Shown here: positions 33,827 through 43,065 of the stretch, in pieces
How the letters are laid out: the number at the start of each line of letters is the position of its first letter
Position numbering within the stretch: position 1 is the stretch's first letter
Source: Pseudomonas rustica
GTDB lineage: Bacteria; Pseudomonadota; Gammaproteobacteria; Pseudomonadales; Pseudomonadaceae
DNA length: 64,000 nucleotides
Assembly: GCF_018336155.1 (NCBI RefSeq)
Contig: NZ_JAGYHF010000013.1
Location: 62,001 to 126,000 of the forward strand
Reading direction: 5' to 3'
The notes under the pieces: model-generated
The model's database searches: none
Told to the model about the DNA's origin: nothing
The model's input: only the letters and a program-made list of their open reading frames with translations
Position numbers and translations under genes: made by a program

Positions 33827-34183
33827 TCAATACCCTTTGGCCAGACGCTTTTGCCAATCGCCACCCTGAGCGTTTTCGCACTCCTGCTCAGAATCAAAGC
33901 GAACATTGCGATCTGTCAGTTTCAGCTCGATACCTGCTTCATCCAGCGCAATAGCCGTCAGTGCGAAGATCCGGGCTTTTGCGTCAACCTCGGCGAGCTT
34001 TCTGTCGGCCAGGGTTTCGAACACCCAGATGATTTTCAGTGTTTCAGCCAGTGCATTCAGGTCAGCCGTGTGGGTAAGCCAGGTGAAGCCGTTGATTTCA
34101 CTTTTTGCCGTTTCGCACGCTTCGGTCAGCGTGGTGATCAGCCGGCGTTCTATTCGCGCTAGTTCACGTTTTCCTGCGGGCAT
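33827..34183 (-). CDS. conserved Pseudomonas hypothetical protein
   Basis: A 118-residue soluble protein starting MPAGKRELARIERRLITTLT, with EACETAKSEINGFTWLTH, an IIWVFETLADRKLAEVD core and VRFDSEQECENAQGGDWQKR near the end. It resembles a group of conserved pseudomonad proteins sometimes labelled Fis-family regulators, though I see no Fis-type HTH. Its end converges with the serine hydrolase gene, 92 bases away. The function is unknown. Confidence 0.55.
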   Translation of the reverse strand: MPAGKRELARIERRLITTLTEACETAKSEINGFTWLTHTADLNALAETLKIIWVFETLADRKLAEVDAKARIFALTAIALDEAGIELKLTDRNVRFDSEQECENAQGGDWQKRLAKGY

Positions 34184-34280
34184 TGCAAGTTCCTTGGCAG
34201 ATCATTAAAGGGGCGTAGGCGCACTCTGGCATTTTCGGCTGAACACCGCCATCCACACCAACCCTGCTAATCTGTTCCCC

Positions 34281-34739
34281 ATGAAAATCGCCATCATTTC
34301 CGACACTCACGGCCTCCTGCGCCCCGAAGCGTTAACCGCGATCGAAAGCGTCGAACTGATCCTCCACGGTGGCGACATCGGCAGCGCTGACATCCTCAGC
34401 CAACTGGCGCAAATCGCCCCGGTTCACGCCGTGCGCGGCAACAACGACTTGAACCTGCCTTGGGCCACCGACCTTCCCGATCACCTCACCCTCAACCTCA
34501 ACGGCTGGCCAACCCTGCTGACCCACGACATCGCCGACGTCCCCGCCCTTCTCGACAGCCTTACCCGCCTCATCATCACCGGCCATTCCCACAAACCCTT
34601 GATCGAGTGGCGTGGCGATCGGCTGTACTTGAATCCGGGCAGCGCTGGGCGGCGGCGTTTCAAACTGCCGGTCACCCTCGCCCTGCTCGACATCCACGCA
34701 GAAGCTCTGGAACCGCAATTAATCCACCTCCTGCCCTGA
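34281..34739 (+). CDS. YfcE/MJ0936-type metallophosphoesterase
   Basis: A 152-residue calcineurin-like phosphoesterase. All metal-site motifs are visible in order: ISDTHG (residues 6-11), HGGDIGSAD, RGNNDL, LTHD, and TGHSHKP. The length is typical of the single-domain YfcE family, dimetal phosphodiesterases acting on small substrates in vitro. The ATG at 34281 gives the family N-terminus MKIAIISDTHG directly. Nothing in the neighbourhood suggests a specific pathway. Confidence 0.88.
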   Translation: MKIAIISDTHGLLRPEALTAIESVELILHGGDIGSADILSQLAQIAPVHAVRGNNDLNLPWATDLPDHLTLNLNGWPTLLTHDIADVPALLDSLTRLIITGHSHKPLIEWRGDRLYLNPGSAGRRRFKLPVTLALLDIHAEALEPQLIHLLP

Positions 34740-34811
34740 AACTTTTTCACTCCAATCGGCCTGATCACCTAACCTCTTAGACTGTGTGTTCATCGAGAGT
34801 CGGTCTGTCCC

Positions 34812-37187
34812 ATGCGCAACACGTTGAAGTCGTTGTTTCTCATCGCATTCATGCTGCTCACCGCCGGCAGTCCATCGCTGTGGGCCGCCGATCTGCCAGC
34901 ACCTGCCGCGACCACCGCCGCGCCGCTACCGGTCATTTCGCAAAGTGACCTGCAAGCCCTGCAACAACGCCTCGATGGCCTGAAACAGCAAATCTCCGCC
35001 GCGAACAATTACAACCAGCTCGAAGGCCCACAGGATCGGGTGCAGGCGTTCATTCTGGACGTCGACAAATTGTCGGCGGCGTTGTTACCGCAACAGGCGC
35101 AACTGACCGTGCAACTGGGCGTTTTGGGCGCAGCGCCGGACACCGAGATCGCCGCCGAACAAGCGGATATAGTCGCCCAGCGAGCGACGCTGACGGAGCA
35201 AAAAAACAAAGTCGACGGCACGCTGAAAAGTCTGGCGGCGCTGAAGCAAAGTGCGGCGGATCTGATCACGCAGATCGCCGGCATCCGCCGCACATTGCTT
35301 GAAAGCGAGTTGACGCTCGGCACCCTGAGCGTGTTGAACCCGGACTTCTGGGCACCGCTGGTCAATCCTTCGCGGGATGATCGGCAGCGTTTCAGTTTTT
35401 TCGTTGATCAAGTTTCTGACACCTGGGCGACGGTGTGGGCGCCGGGGCGGCATTTTTATACGCTGGTGTTGCTCGCGCTGGCACTGGTGGTGTGGACGTT
35501 CGGCCGTCGTCTGGCCGAGCGTGGGCTGACCTGGGTTTGCATCCACCGCATGCCGGAAGGTCGTTTGCGCCGCAGTGCGCTGGCTTTTGCTTCGGCGCTG
35601 GCGACGATTGCGACCACTGCCCTCGCCTTGCATGTGCTGTATTACGCGCTCACCCGTCACGCGCCGCTGACGCCGGTGCTGTCGACGTTTTCCGAGGAAT
35701 TCGAAAAGGCTGTGTACGCCTGCGTGCTGATTACCGGGCTGAGCCGTGCGCTGTTGTCGATCGATCATCCATCGTGGCGGTTGCCGGCCATTCATGATCA
35801 GGTCGCGCAGGCACTGAAGCGCTTCCCACGCATCCTTTCCGGCACATTGCTGGTGCTGGTGACGCTGGTGCAGGTGTGCAACGCCACCGGCATGAGCAGT
35901 CAGATCGTTCTGACCGGGCGCGGCGTGACATCGATTGTGGTCATGGTGATTGTGGTGACACTGCTGCTGCGCGTCGGCAAGGTGCGCAAAGCGTTGGTCG
36001 CCGCCAATGACACGCAAGCGAACAGTACGTTCGCCGGGGTGATGTACACCATCGCCAGTATTTCGATGTTCGTCTCGGCGATTGCGCTGCTCACCGGTTA
36101 CGTGTCCCTGGCCCGTTTCATCACCTATGAAGTGGTCTGGGCCTACATTGTGCTGTCGGGCTTTTACTTGCTGATTCAGGTGATCAAGGACGGCTGCGAA
36201 TACGCGTTCTCGCCCAAGCATGCGAGCGGCAAGGCGCTCAAACAGTTACTGGGAATAGGCGATCGGCGCCTCGATCAAATCTCGATTCTATTGTCCGGTT
36301 TCAGCCGCGCGGCGCTGTTGCTGCTGGCGGTGATCGCGTTGTTTGTCGGTGGCATCGGCACCACGCTCGGACAGTTGGCGACCAACATCATGGCGATCCT
36401 CGGCGGTGCCGGATTGCGCAAGTTCAACATCGTCCCTTCGCATTTGCTTAACGCGGTACTCGCGCTGTTGATCGGTATCTGGCTGATCCGCGCCCTGAGT
36501 CGTTGGCTCGACAATGAATTCCTGCCCAAAACCGACATGGATCCGGGGATGTGCGCGTCACTGAGCACGCTGTTTTCCAACATCGGTTACGCGTTCGTGA
36601 TTCTGCTGACGCTGTCGTCGTTGGGCGTGCAGTGGACGAACCTGGCGTGGATCGTCAGTGCGCTGTCGGTGGGTATTGGTTTCGGTTTGCAAGAGATCGT
36701 GAAGAACTTTGTTTCCGGTCTGATTCTGCTGACCGAGCGGCCGGTGAAGGTGGGCGATTTGATCAGCATCAGCGGCGTCGAGGGTGATATCCGCCGGATC
36801 AACGTGCGCGCCACCGAAATTCAGCTCAGCGATCGCTCGATTGTGATCGTGCCGAACTCGCAGTTGATCTCGCAGAATCTGCGCAACGTCACGCTGGGTG
36901 GCAGCGCTCAGGGTGTCGCGTCGCTGGAGTTGGTGTTTCCGCTGGATATCGATCCTGAGGCAGTGAAGGATCTGCTGCTGAACACGTACCACGAGAACGA
37001 AACCATCCTTGAAAAACCGGCGTCGTTTGTGCGCTTCAGCAAGTTGTCGCCGGACGGGATTACGCTGACGGTGACCGGTTATGTCGGCAGCCCGAGGATT
37101 GTCGGGGTGACCAAGAGTGATCTGTTGTTCGAGATTCTCAAACGGCTGGGAGCGGCCGGAATTGCCTTGGCATCGCCCCCACCCTGA
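34812..37187 (+). CDS. DUF3772-type mechanosensitive ion channel of the MscS superfamily
   Basis: A 791-residue inner-membrane protein. It has a signal peptide (MRNTLKSLFLIAFMLLTAGS), a periplasmic coiled-coil DUF3772 region (about 40-190) rich in Gln, and some ten transmembrane helices. The MscS pore/beta domain is signed by VGIGFGLQEIVKNFVSGLIL and TERPVKVGDLISI near residues 618-650. A cytoplasmic alpha/beta domain ends it. This large architecture is like MscK/YjeP-type channels, which release solutes under osmotic downshock. Starts upstream lack the signal. It appears monocistronic and is followed by a REP hairpin. Confidence 0.9.
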   Translation: MRNTLKSLFLIAFMLLTAGSPSLWAADLPAPAATTAAPLPVISQSDLQALQQRLDGLKQQISAANNYNQLEGPQDRVQAFILDVDKLSAALLPQQAQLTVQLGVLGAAPDTEIAAEQADIVAQRATLTEQKNKVDGTLKSLAALKQSAADLITQIAGIRRTLLESELTLGTLSVLNPDFWAPLVNPSRDDRQRFSFFVDQVSDTWATVWAPGRHFYTLVLLALALVVWTFGRRLAERGLTWVCIHRMPEGRLRRSALAFASALATIATTALALHVLYYALTRHAPLTPVLSTFSEEFEKAVYACVLITGLSRALLSIDHPSWRLPAIHDQVAQALKRFPRILSGTLLVLVTLVQVCNATGMSSQIVLTGRGVTSIVVMVIVVTLLLRVGKVRKALVAANDTQANSTFAGVMYTIASISMFVSAIALLTGYVSLARFITYEVVWAYIVLSGFYLLIQVIKDGCEYAFSPKHASGKALKQLLGIGDRRLDQISILLSGFSRAALLLLAVIALFVGGIGTTLGQLATNIMAILGGAGLRKFNIVPSHLLNAVLALLIGIWLIRALSRWLDNEFLPKTDMDPGMCASLSTLFSNIGYAFVILLTLSSLGVQWTNLAWIVSALSVGIGFGLQEIVKNFVSGLILLTERPVKVGDLISISGVEGDIRRINVRATEIQLSDRSIVIVPNSQLISQNLRNVTLGGSAQGVASLELVFPLDIDPEAVKDLLLNTYHENETILEKPASFVRFSKLSPDGITLTVTGYVGSPRIVGVTKSDLLFEILKRLGAAGIALASPPP

Positions 37188-37192
37188 TGCCC

Positions 37193-37290
37193 CTGTAGGA
37201 GCTGCGGAACGCTGCGATCTTTTGATCTTGTCTTGTAAAAAAATACGATCAAAAGATCGCAGCCTCGTTTCACTCGACAGCTCCTACAGG
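37193..37290. repeat. REP inverted-repeat pair
   Basis: CTGTAGGAGCTG and GCTGCGATCTTTTGATC are mirrored by GATCAAAAGATCGCAGC and CAGCTCCTACAG around an AT-rich loop. This is the abundant Pseudomonas GTAGGAGCTG REP family. Confidence 0.9.
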
Positions 37291-37427
37291 CTTTCGGATC
37301 GTTCGTTGCGCAGTGACCCAAGGGTTATTCCTGAAGCGCCTATCAGCCTGCTTTTTAGGTCTTTATTGGTGATGAAACGGCGACCTTATACTCGCCGGGT
37401 TCGCCCAATCATCAATAAGGATGTTCC

Positions 37428-37889
37428 ATGCCTCAACGTCTTTTACTGGCGGCACTGTTCCTTGCAGTCGCCGGTTGCGCCAGCCCTCCTCCTGCTTCCG
37501 TTCACACCCACGATCCCGCCAGTTCAACCCTGCAAGGCGATGCCTCACGGCCGGCGCAGGCGCAGTGGTTGCGCACTGAGTTGTACTTCTCGGTGGGGTC
37601 GATTGATCGCAAGGAAGGCGCGGTCAGCCCGGCGCGCTGGCGCGAGTTTCTCGACAAGGAAGTGACGCCGCGGTTTCCCGATGGCTTCACGGTACTTGAT
37701 GCCTATGGGCAGTGGAGCGATAAAGGCGCGAAGGAGCCGGAGCGTTTGAGCACTAAAGTCATTGTGATTTTGCATGAGAACAGTGCGAAACGTGGCAGCG
37801 ATATCGAGGCGATTCGGTTGGCGTATAAGCGTATTACCGGGGATTTGTCGGTGCTGCGGTTGTCGCAGCCGGCGGAGGTGTCGTTTTAA
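37428..37889 (+). CDS. DUF3574 lipoprotein
   Basis: A 153-residue protein with a lipoprotein signal: MPQRLLLAALFLAVAGCASP, where the lipobox is VAGC and Cys-17 is lipidated. The mature part has WLRTELYFSVGSIDRKEGAV then RWREFLDKEVTPRFPDGFTV and LDAYGQWSDKGAKEPERLST, which are DUF3574 features. The function of the family is not known. The ATG at 37428 has AAGGATG seven bases upstream. Confidence 0.8.
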   Translation: MPQRLLLAALFLAVAGCASPPPASVHTHDPASSTLQGDASRPAQAQWLRTELYFSVGSIDRKEGAVSPARWREFLDKEVTPRFPDGFTVLDAYGQWSDKGAKEPERLSTKVIVILHENSAKRGSDIEAIRLAYKRITGDLSVLRLSQPAEVSF

Positions 37890-37890
37890 G

Positions 37891-38145
37891 AGCCCCTCAC
37901 CCTAGCTCTCTCCCCGAGGGAGAGGGAACTGATTGGGGGATATTTGAGGGGTTCGCCGACTTGGACTTGCTTTGGCGAATCCAGCATCGACTCGGTTTTT
38001 TCAGGTCGATTGAGGCACAGCTTAAAAGCCCCTCACCCTAGCCCTCTCCCCGAGGGAGAGGGAACTGATTGGGGGATATTTGAGAGGTTCGCCGACTTGG
38101 ACTTGCTTTGGCGAATCCATAATCGATTCGGTTTTTCAGGTCGAT
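37891..38145. repeat. two tandem ~120-bp repeats with GAGGGAGAGGG REP core
   Basis: 37891-38010 and 38027-38145 match throughout except for about ten differences; each starts AGCCCCTCACCCTAG and contains CTCTCCCCGAGGGAGAG. An inverted partner, CCCTCTCCCTCCGGGAGAGGG, lies just beyond at 38171. The end of the APC permease frame reads into the second copy. Confidence 0.85.
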
Positions 38146-39535
38146 GTATCACGCAGCACACCTCGGTCGGCCCCCTCTCCCTCCGGGAGAGGGCTGGGGT
38201 GAGGGTTTGCCTTTAAGCGACTCAACCCGGCCAAAACCACCGCGCCAACCAAAAGAACGCCAATCCCCAAAAACACCCCATACCCCACCACGGTCACGCT
38301 GGAATACAGCATGTACAGGCACAACCCAAAAAACAGCAACGGCAACAGCGGATACAACGGCACCCGCACCGGCCTCGCCACCTCGGGAAACCGCCGCCGC
38401 AATATGATCAACGCGACACTGCTCAAACTCAAAAACAACCAATACACCGGGGTCAAATACTCGACCATGGTGTTAAACCCGCTCTGGGTAAAACTGCCGA
38501 ACATCACCAGCAACAGCGCCACCGCGCCCTCCGCCAGCAACGCTTTGCGCGGTACGCCATGGCGATCATCCCAATCACCAAAACTGCGCAACTGCGGTAC
38601 ATCGCGAGCCGCAGCGTAAGTGGTGCGCGCGCCAACCAGCAACGTCGAATTGATCGTGGCGATCGCCGCAATCCCCACCATCAGCAGAATCAGCATGACC
38701 CCGGGCGCGCCAAAAGCACGGTTGAGCAGTTCAACGGCCGGCGCATTGCTCGCCGCCAATCCGGCAAATCCCAGGCCCTGAACAAACGCCCAATTCAGCG
38801 CCAGATAGATAATCATCAACACCGTCAGCGCGCCGATCATGGCGATGAAAATCCCCCGCCGACCATCGCGCACTTCCGCCGATAACGTCGCCGCATCACT
38901 CCAGCCGCCGAACGCGAGAAACACAAAAATCATCGCCGCCGAAAACCCGGCCATACCGGTATTTTCCGGCGTAACCGACAAATTCGGCAGCGGCGGCTCA
39001 ACCCCTTGCCACGCCAGAAAAACCCCCGCACTGGCGATGCTCAAAAAGCCCAACGCGAGCAAGCCAACCAGCAATGTCTGCGTGATGAAACCGAGTGCTT
39101 GCCCGTCAGATTCAGCAGCACCAACGCCGCGATCACCGCCCCGGCAAACAGCCCCGATCCATACTGTCCCAACGGCACCACCGCATTCACGTAATCGGCA
39201 AACATAAACGCCGACAACGCAATCCACCCGGTGTGCATCACCGAAAACCGCGACCAGGCGAACAGAAACCCCATGCGCTCGCCATACGCCGTGCGCAGAA
39301 AATGATAGTCACCGCCCGGATGCGGAAACGCCGTGGCCATTTCCGCAAAGCACAGCGCGCCGATCATCGACGCCACGCCGCCAAGCACCCACACCAGGTA
39401 GAAGTGCTCGGGCCCGACGTTGAGCGCCACGGTCGGCGCGGTTTTCAGGATGTCGGTGGTGATCACCATGCCCAGCGTGATCAGCAACGCCTGGAACACC
39501 GGCAGATGCCGCCCCGGCCCGGCGTTAGAAACCAT
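38136..39535 (-). pseudogene. APC-family amino-acid permease, frameshifted
   Basis: Two adjacent frames together encode one APC permease. From the ATG at 39535 comes MVSNAGPGRHLPVFQALLIT through GPEHFYLVWVLGGVASMIGA, AFPHPGGDYHFLRTAYGERM and LLNLTGK. The next frame gives QALGFITQTLLVGLLALG to the end. Adding one base near 39102-39106 restores a continuous 12-helix protein of 466 residues, so a one-base deletion (or sequencing error) is the whole defect. The C-terminal 20 residues (PHPSPLPEGEGAD and so on) are translated REP sequence. The start overlaps the TonB receptor stop by 11 bases, so the two were translationally coupled. Confidence 0.75.
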
Positions 39536-41891
39536 AGGTGGCGCGAGCGTAGTAGTAAGCGCCGTTGGTGCCGATTGGCGAGAGCACGTCGTACGGCAGG
39601 TTGCCGCCGTAGTTGATCGCCGAGCCGGAGCGTTCCGGGTAGTTGTCGGTGAGGTTGTTGCCACCGACGGCGATGTTGAATTTCGGGGTGAATTTGTAGG
39701 CGACCTCGGCGTCCAGTTGCCATACCGCACCGTAGGTCTGCTCCGGTTGCGAGTCGCCGAAATCGAACACCCGAGTGGTCTCACCCTGACGGGTCAAACG
39801 CCCAAGCAAGCCCCAATGTTCGCTGGCCCAGTTGGCGGAAAAGATGAAGCGATCCTTCGGCGCGGCGTCGGTCAAGGTGTTGGTTTCTTCGACGCCGACC
39901 AGCGCGTCATTGCCGATGCCCAGCGCGGTCAATTGCGATGGCGTGCCTTTGGTGCTGGTGACTTTGGTGTGGTTGTAGGTGTACGCGGTGGTCAGGCCGA
40001 GTTGCCCTTCGTAGAACGGCTGATGATAGTTGAGCACCAGTTCGGCGCCGTGGGTGCTGGTGTCGGCGGCGTTGGTGAAGAAGTTGACGTCATGTATGCC
40101 GGCCACGCCGAAGTTGTCATTGATGTAGTTTTCCAGCGCATCGCTGCCGATGCGTTGCGACAGGGTGATGCGGTCTTTGACGTCGATGCGGAACACGTCC
40201 AGCGACGCATCGAAGCGTTCGTTCAACTGGAAGGTCAGGCCGAGGCTGAAGTTTTTCGAGCTTTCCGGATCAAGTTTTTCTGCGCCCAATGCGCGGGCAA
40301 TCGGATCGTTAACCGAGAGCACGCGAATGTCGGTCAGCGTGCCGCCATCGCCGAAGTTGCTGGTGGTGTTCTGGAAACCGCTCTGCGCCAGAGACGGCGC
40401 GCGGAAGTTGTTCGACACCGCGCCGCGCACCGCCCACTGCTCGGTGAGTTTGTAGCGGCCACTGAGTTTGCCGGTGAGTTTGCTGCCGGCATCGTCGTAA
40501 TGCTCCCAACGCGTGGCGGCGTCGACGAAGAAACGGTCGGTGAGATCGCCGGACAACTCGGCGTAAGTACCGAACACATTGCGATCCAGATCCGACTCTT
40601 CGCTCGGGCGCAGTCCATTGGCGCCATCGGCTCCGGAGCCGACATAGGAAGCCGCGTCACCGGCGTAAGTCAGGTAGTTTTCGTAGCGGTATTCGCCGCC
40701 GACGGCCAACACAAATGAGCGTTCGCCGAGGCGCAGTTCGCGGGTGAAATCGAGGTTGGTCGTGGTCTGGCGCAACTCGTAATCGCCGGTATCGAACTCG
40801 GTGGGAGAGTCTTCACCGAGACTGACGTTGAGGGTGCGTCGGGTCGATCCATCGAAGCGATTGCGGCCATGGGTGACGCTGCTGTCGAAGTCCCAGTCGT
40901 CGCCGATCATGCCTTTGAACCCGGCAGTGGCGGAGACGTCCTTGTTGTCGCCAAGCGATTGCGGCAGGTAGCCGTTGGGGTAGAACTGCGGCTGCTCGTA
41001 CGGGTAGCGATAGAATTCGGCGCCGGTGGTGTGGCGCTGGTTATAGGTGCCGAAGCTGTAAGCCTTGCCGCCGGCCAGCGGCAGTTCGCTGTTGAACCAC
41101 AGGTTGACATCGCGGGCGATGCCGTCGCCCATCACGTAGTTGCGCTGGTTGGGGATGTCGTCGAAGCCGTCGAAACCGGCGCGATTGGTCGGGTTGCGAT
41201 CCTTGTACTCGGTGCCGCCGCGAATGAAGCCGCCCTCCTCGCCGAGGCGCGTGCCGATCTTGGCGGTGGTCACGCTGTTCTGGCCGTCGGTGGTGGTTTT
41301 GCCGATCGCGTCCTGATGGGTGTGATAGGCGCCGTAGCTCGTCGTCACTTCGCCGCCCTCGGGGGCGTCGTCGAGGATGATGTTGATCACCCCGGCAATC
41401 GCATCGGAGCCGTACTGCGCACCGGCGCCGTCACGCAGCACTTCGATGCGTTTGATCGCGCTGATCGGGATTGAGTTGAAATCCACCGGCGCCGTGCCGC
41501 GACCGATCTTCGAGGAGTCGTTGACCACCGCCGAAGTGTGCCGGCGTTTACCGTTGACCAGCACCAACACCTGATCCGGGCTCATGCCGCGCAGTTGAGC
41601 GGCGCGTACATGGTCGGCACCGCCGGAGTTGGACTGGCGCGGCAGGCTGAACGATGGCAACAGCGTCTGCAAAGCTGCGCCCAATTCGCCATCCGCCGCG
41701 CCGGCGGCTTTCAGGTCATCAGCGGTGAGCACGTCGACCGGCACTGGCGAATCCAGCACGGTGCGGGATGTGCCACGAGTGCCGGTCACCAATACGGTAT
41801 CGAGTTTGGCTTCATCGTCAGCTTGCGCGGGAAGTTGCCAAATGGACGTGAGCACAGCAGCAGCGAGTAATGAACGCGAACGGTAATACAT
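39525..41891 (-). CDS. TonB-dependent outer-membrane receptor
   Basis: A 788-residue protein. It has a signal peptide (MYYRSRSLLAAAVLTSIWQL, cut after AQA) and a TonB-box-like DTVLVTGTRG near residue 31. The plug domain has LRGMSPDQVLVLVNGKRRHT and IEVLRDGAGAQYGSDAIAGV followed by INIILDD. A 22-strand barrel ends YYYARATYGF with the terminal Phe. The ligand is not predictable, but the coupled amino-acid permease downstream suggests an amino-acid or peptide-like compound. The ATG at 41891 has AGGAG seven bases upstream; the 20 residues upstream in frame are not a signal sequence. No Fur box was recognised. Confidence 0.92.
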   Translation of the reverse strand: MYYRSRSLLAAAVLTSIWQLPAQADDEAKLDTVLVTGTRGTSRTVLDSPVPVDVLTADDLKAAGAADGELGAALQTLLPSFSLPRQSNSGGADHVRAAQLRGMSPDQVLVLVNGKRRHTSAVVNDSSKIGRGTAPVDFNSIPISAIKRIEVLRDGAGAQYGSDAIAGVINIILDDAPEGGEVTTSYGAYHTHQDAIGKTTTDGQNSVTTAKIGTRLGEEGGFIRGGTEYKDRNPTNRAGFDGFDDIPNQRNYVMGDGIARDVNLWFNSELPLAGGKAYSFGTYNQRHTTGAEFYRYPYEQPQFYPNGYLPQSLGDNKDVSATAGFKGMIGDDWDFDSSVTHGRNRFDGSTRRTLNVSLGEDSPTEFDTGDYELRQTTTNLDFTRELRLGERSFVLAVGGEYRYENYLTYAGDAASYVGSGADGANGLRPSEESDLDRNVFGTYAELSGDLTDRFFVDAATRWEHYDDAGSKLTGKLSGRYKLTEQWAVRGAVSNNFRAPSLAQSGFQNTTSNFGDGGTLTDIRVLSVNDPIARALGAEKLDPESSKNFSLGLTFQLNERFDASLDVFRIDVKDRITLSQRIGSDALENYINDNFGVAGIHDVNFFTNAADTSTHGAELVLNYHQPFYEGQLGLTTAYTYNHTKVTSTKGTPSQLTALGIGNDALVGVEETNTLTDAAPKDRFIFSANWASEHWGLLGRLTRQGETTRVFDFGDSQPEQTYGAVWQLDAEVAYKFTPKFNIAVGGNNLTDNYPERSGSAINYGGNLPYDVLSPIGTNGAYYYARATYGF

Positions 41892-42327
41892 GCAACAGCT
41901 CCTTGAATCGCAGCTAATACCCGGCCCTGCCAACCAAAAGTCGTCGGCCATCAGTGCACGGCAATGTCTGCTGTAGTTTTATAAAACAGGAAGGCAGCGA
42001 AGGCTGTTAGATCGGAAAGTGCAAATAGAACGCAGGATCCCCAAAAGTAAGCTTTTCCCCTTGGAGGCCGATGCTAGACGAGCGGAGAGCTGTGGCAAAA
42101 GAACCAATAACGCTTAGGTTATATCGGCTTGGCGGAGTGTGCTTAGAGCAACATAAGTGTTGCCCAGGCAACACTAAATCCAACTAACAACAACAAACTA
42201 ACGGATGGATACAAAACCTGTGGGAGCGGGCTTGCTCGCGAATGCGGTGTGTCATTCAACAATGATGTTGTCTGATCCAACGCCTTCGCGAGCAAGCCCG
42301 CTCCCACAGTTTTGATCGGTGCTGGGC
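41892..42327. other. intergenic region with REP hairpin
   Basis: The 436-base gap before the TonB receptor holds its ribosome-binding site and probable promoter, and a REP element (42218-42309). Between 41920 and 42217 I see no gene. Confidence 0.6.
42218..42309. repeat. REP inverted-repeat pair
   Basis: CTGTGGGAGCGGGCTTGCTC is mirrored by GAGCAAGCCCGCTCCCACAG, with a 50-base loop. This is the common GGGAGCGGGCTTGCTCGCGA REP family of fluorescent pseudomonads. Confidence 0.9.
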
Positions 42328-42768
42328 TCAATCACTCGGGGTTTTCCGAAAACTCACCGCCAGCCGATTCCAGCTGTTGATCGTGGTCACGGCCATGGTC
42401 AGGTCGACCAGCTCCGCTTCGTTAAACTGCTCGCGCGCCTGTTGATACACATCATCCGGCACATGGCTCTCAGCTAACAATGTCACCGCCTCCGCCCAGG
42501 CCAGTGCCGCGCGTTCACGAGGATTAAAAAAACCGCTGTCACGCCACACTGCAATCGCATACAACCGCCGATCACTCTCCCCCGCTCGCCGGGCTTCGAC
42601 CGAATGCATATCCGTGCAAAACGCACAGCCATTCAGTTGCGAGGCGCGGATCTTGATCAGTTGCAGTAACGGCTGTTCGATGCTCAAGTTGCTGGTCAGC
42701 GCCTCCATGGCAATCATCGCTTTCATCGCTTTGGGTGAAGCGCTGTAGTAATCCAGACGCGGGGACAT
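42328..42768 (-). CDS. AhpD-like carboxymuconolactone decarboxylase family protein
   Basis: A 146-residue helical protein with LIKIRASQLNGCAFCTDMHS, containing the CxxC pair and downstream His of alkylhydroperoxidase AhpD-type members (Cys at about 49 and 52). ERAALAWAEAVTLL and VDLTMAVTTINSWNRLAVSF are further core motifs. It probably works as a thiol-dependent peroxidase. The ATG at 42768 starts it. It is divergent from a MocR-type regulator across a REP element, a pairing often seen with PLP-dependent GntR regulators. Confidence 0.85.
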   Translation of the reverse strand: MSPRLDYYSASPKAMKAMIAMEALTSNLSIEQPLLQLIKIRASQLNGCAFCTDMHSVEARRAGESDRRLYAIAVWRDSGFFNPRERAALAWAEAVTLLAESHVPDDVYQQAREQFNEAELVDLTMAVTTINSWNRLAVSFRKTPSD

Positions 42769-42883
42769 GGCTTGATCTCGGCAGGCGCAATAAAGACTTC
42801 AAAGTAAGCGCCAAGAGGCTAGCGTTACAGCCCCAATTCCACGGAAAAGTGCCACACCAATAGCGGGCTCAACACAAACTCCT

Positions 42884-42962
42884 TGTAGGAGCTGCCGAAG
42901 GCTGCGATCTTTTGATGTTGCTTTCTAAGATCAAGAGATCGCAGCCTTCGGCAGCTCCTACA
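42884..42962. repeat. REP inverted-repeat pair
   Basis: TGTAGGAGCTGCCGAAGGCT and the following GCGATC are mirrored at 42937-42962. It sits in the divergent promoter region between the AhpD-like and MocR genes. Confidence 0.9.
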
Positions 42963-43065
42963 GGGGTTTATGCCAATTTCGGGTATTTGTGCTGCGCAAC
43001 TTCTGCCAATCGCCCAACAGCGCTAATCTGGCGGGCACTTCACATTGCCTCGGAGCCACGTCGGT

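Noticed and set aside
39420..40718. 432-codon plus-strand open frame
   Set aside because: It is antisense to the TonB receptor and permease genes and encodes low-complexity Val/Arg-rich sequence with no recognisable motif.
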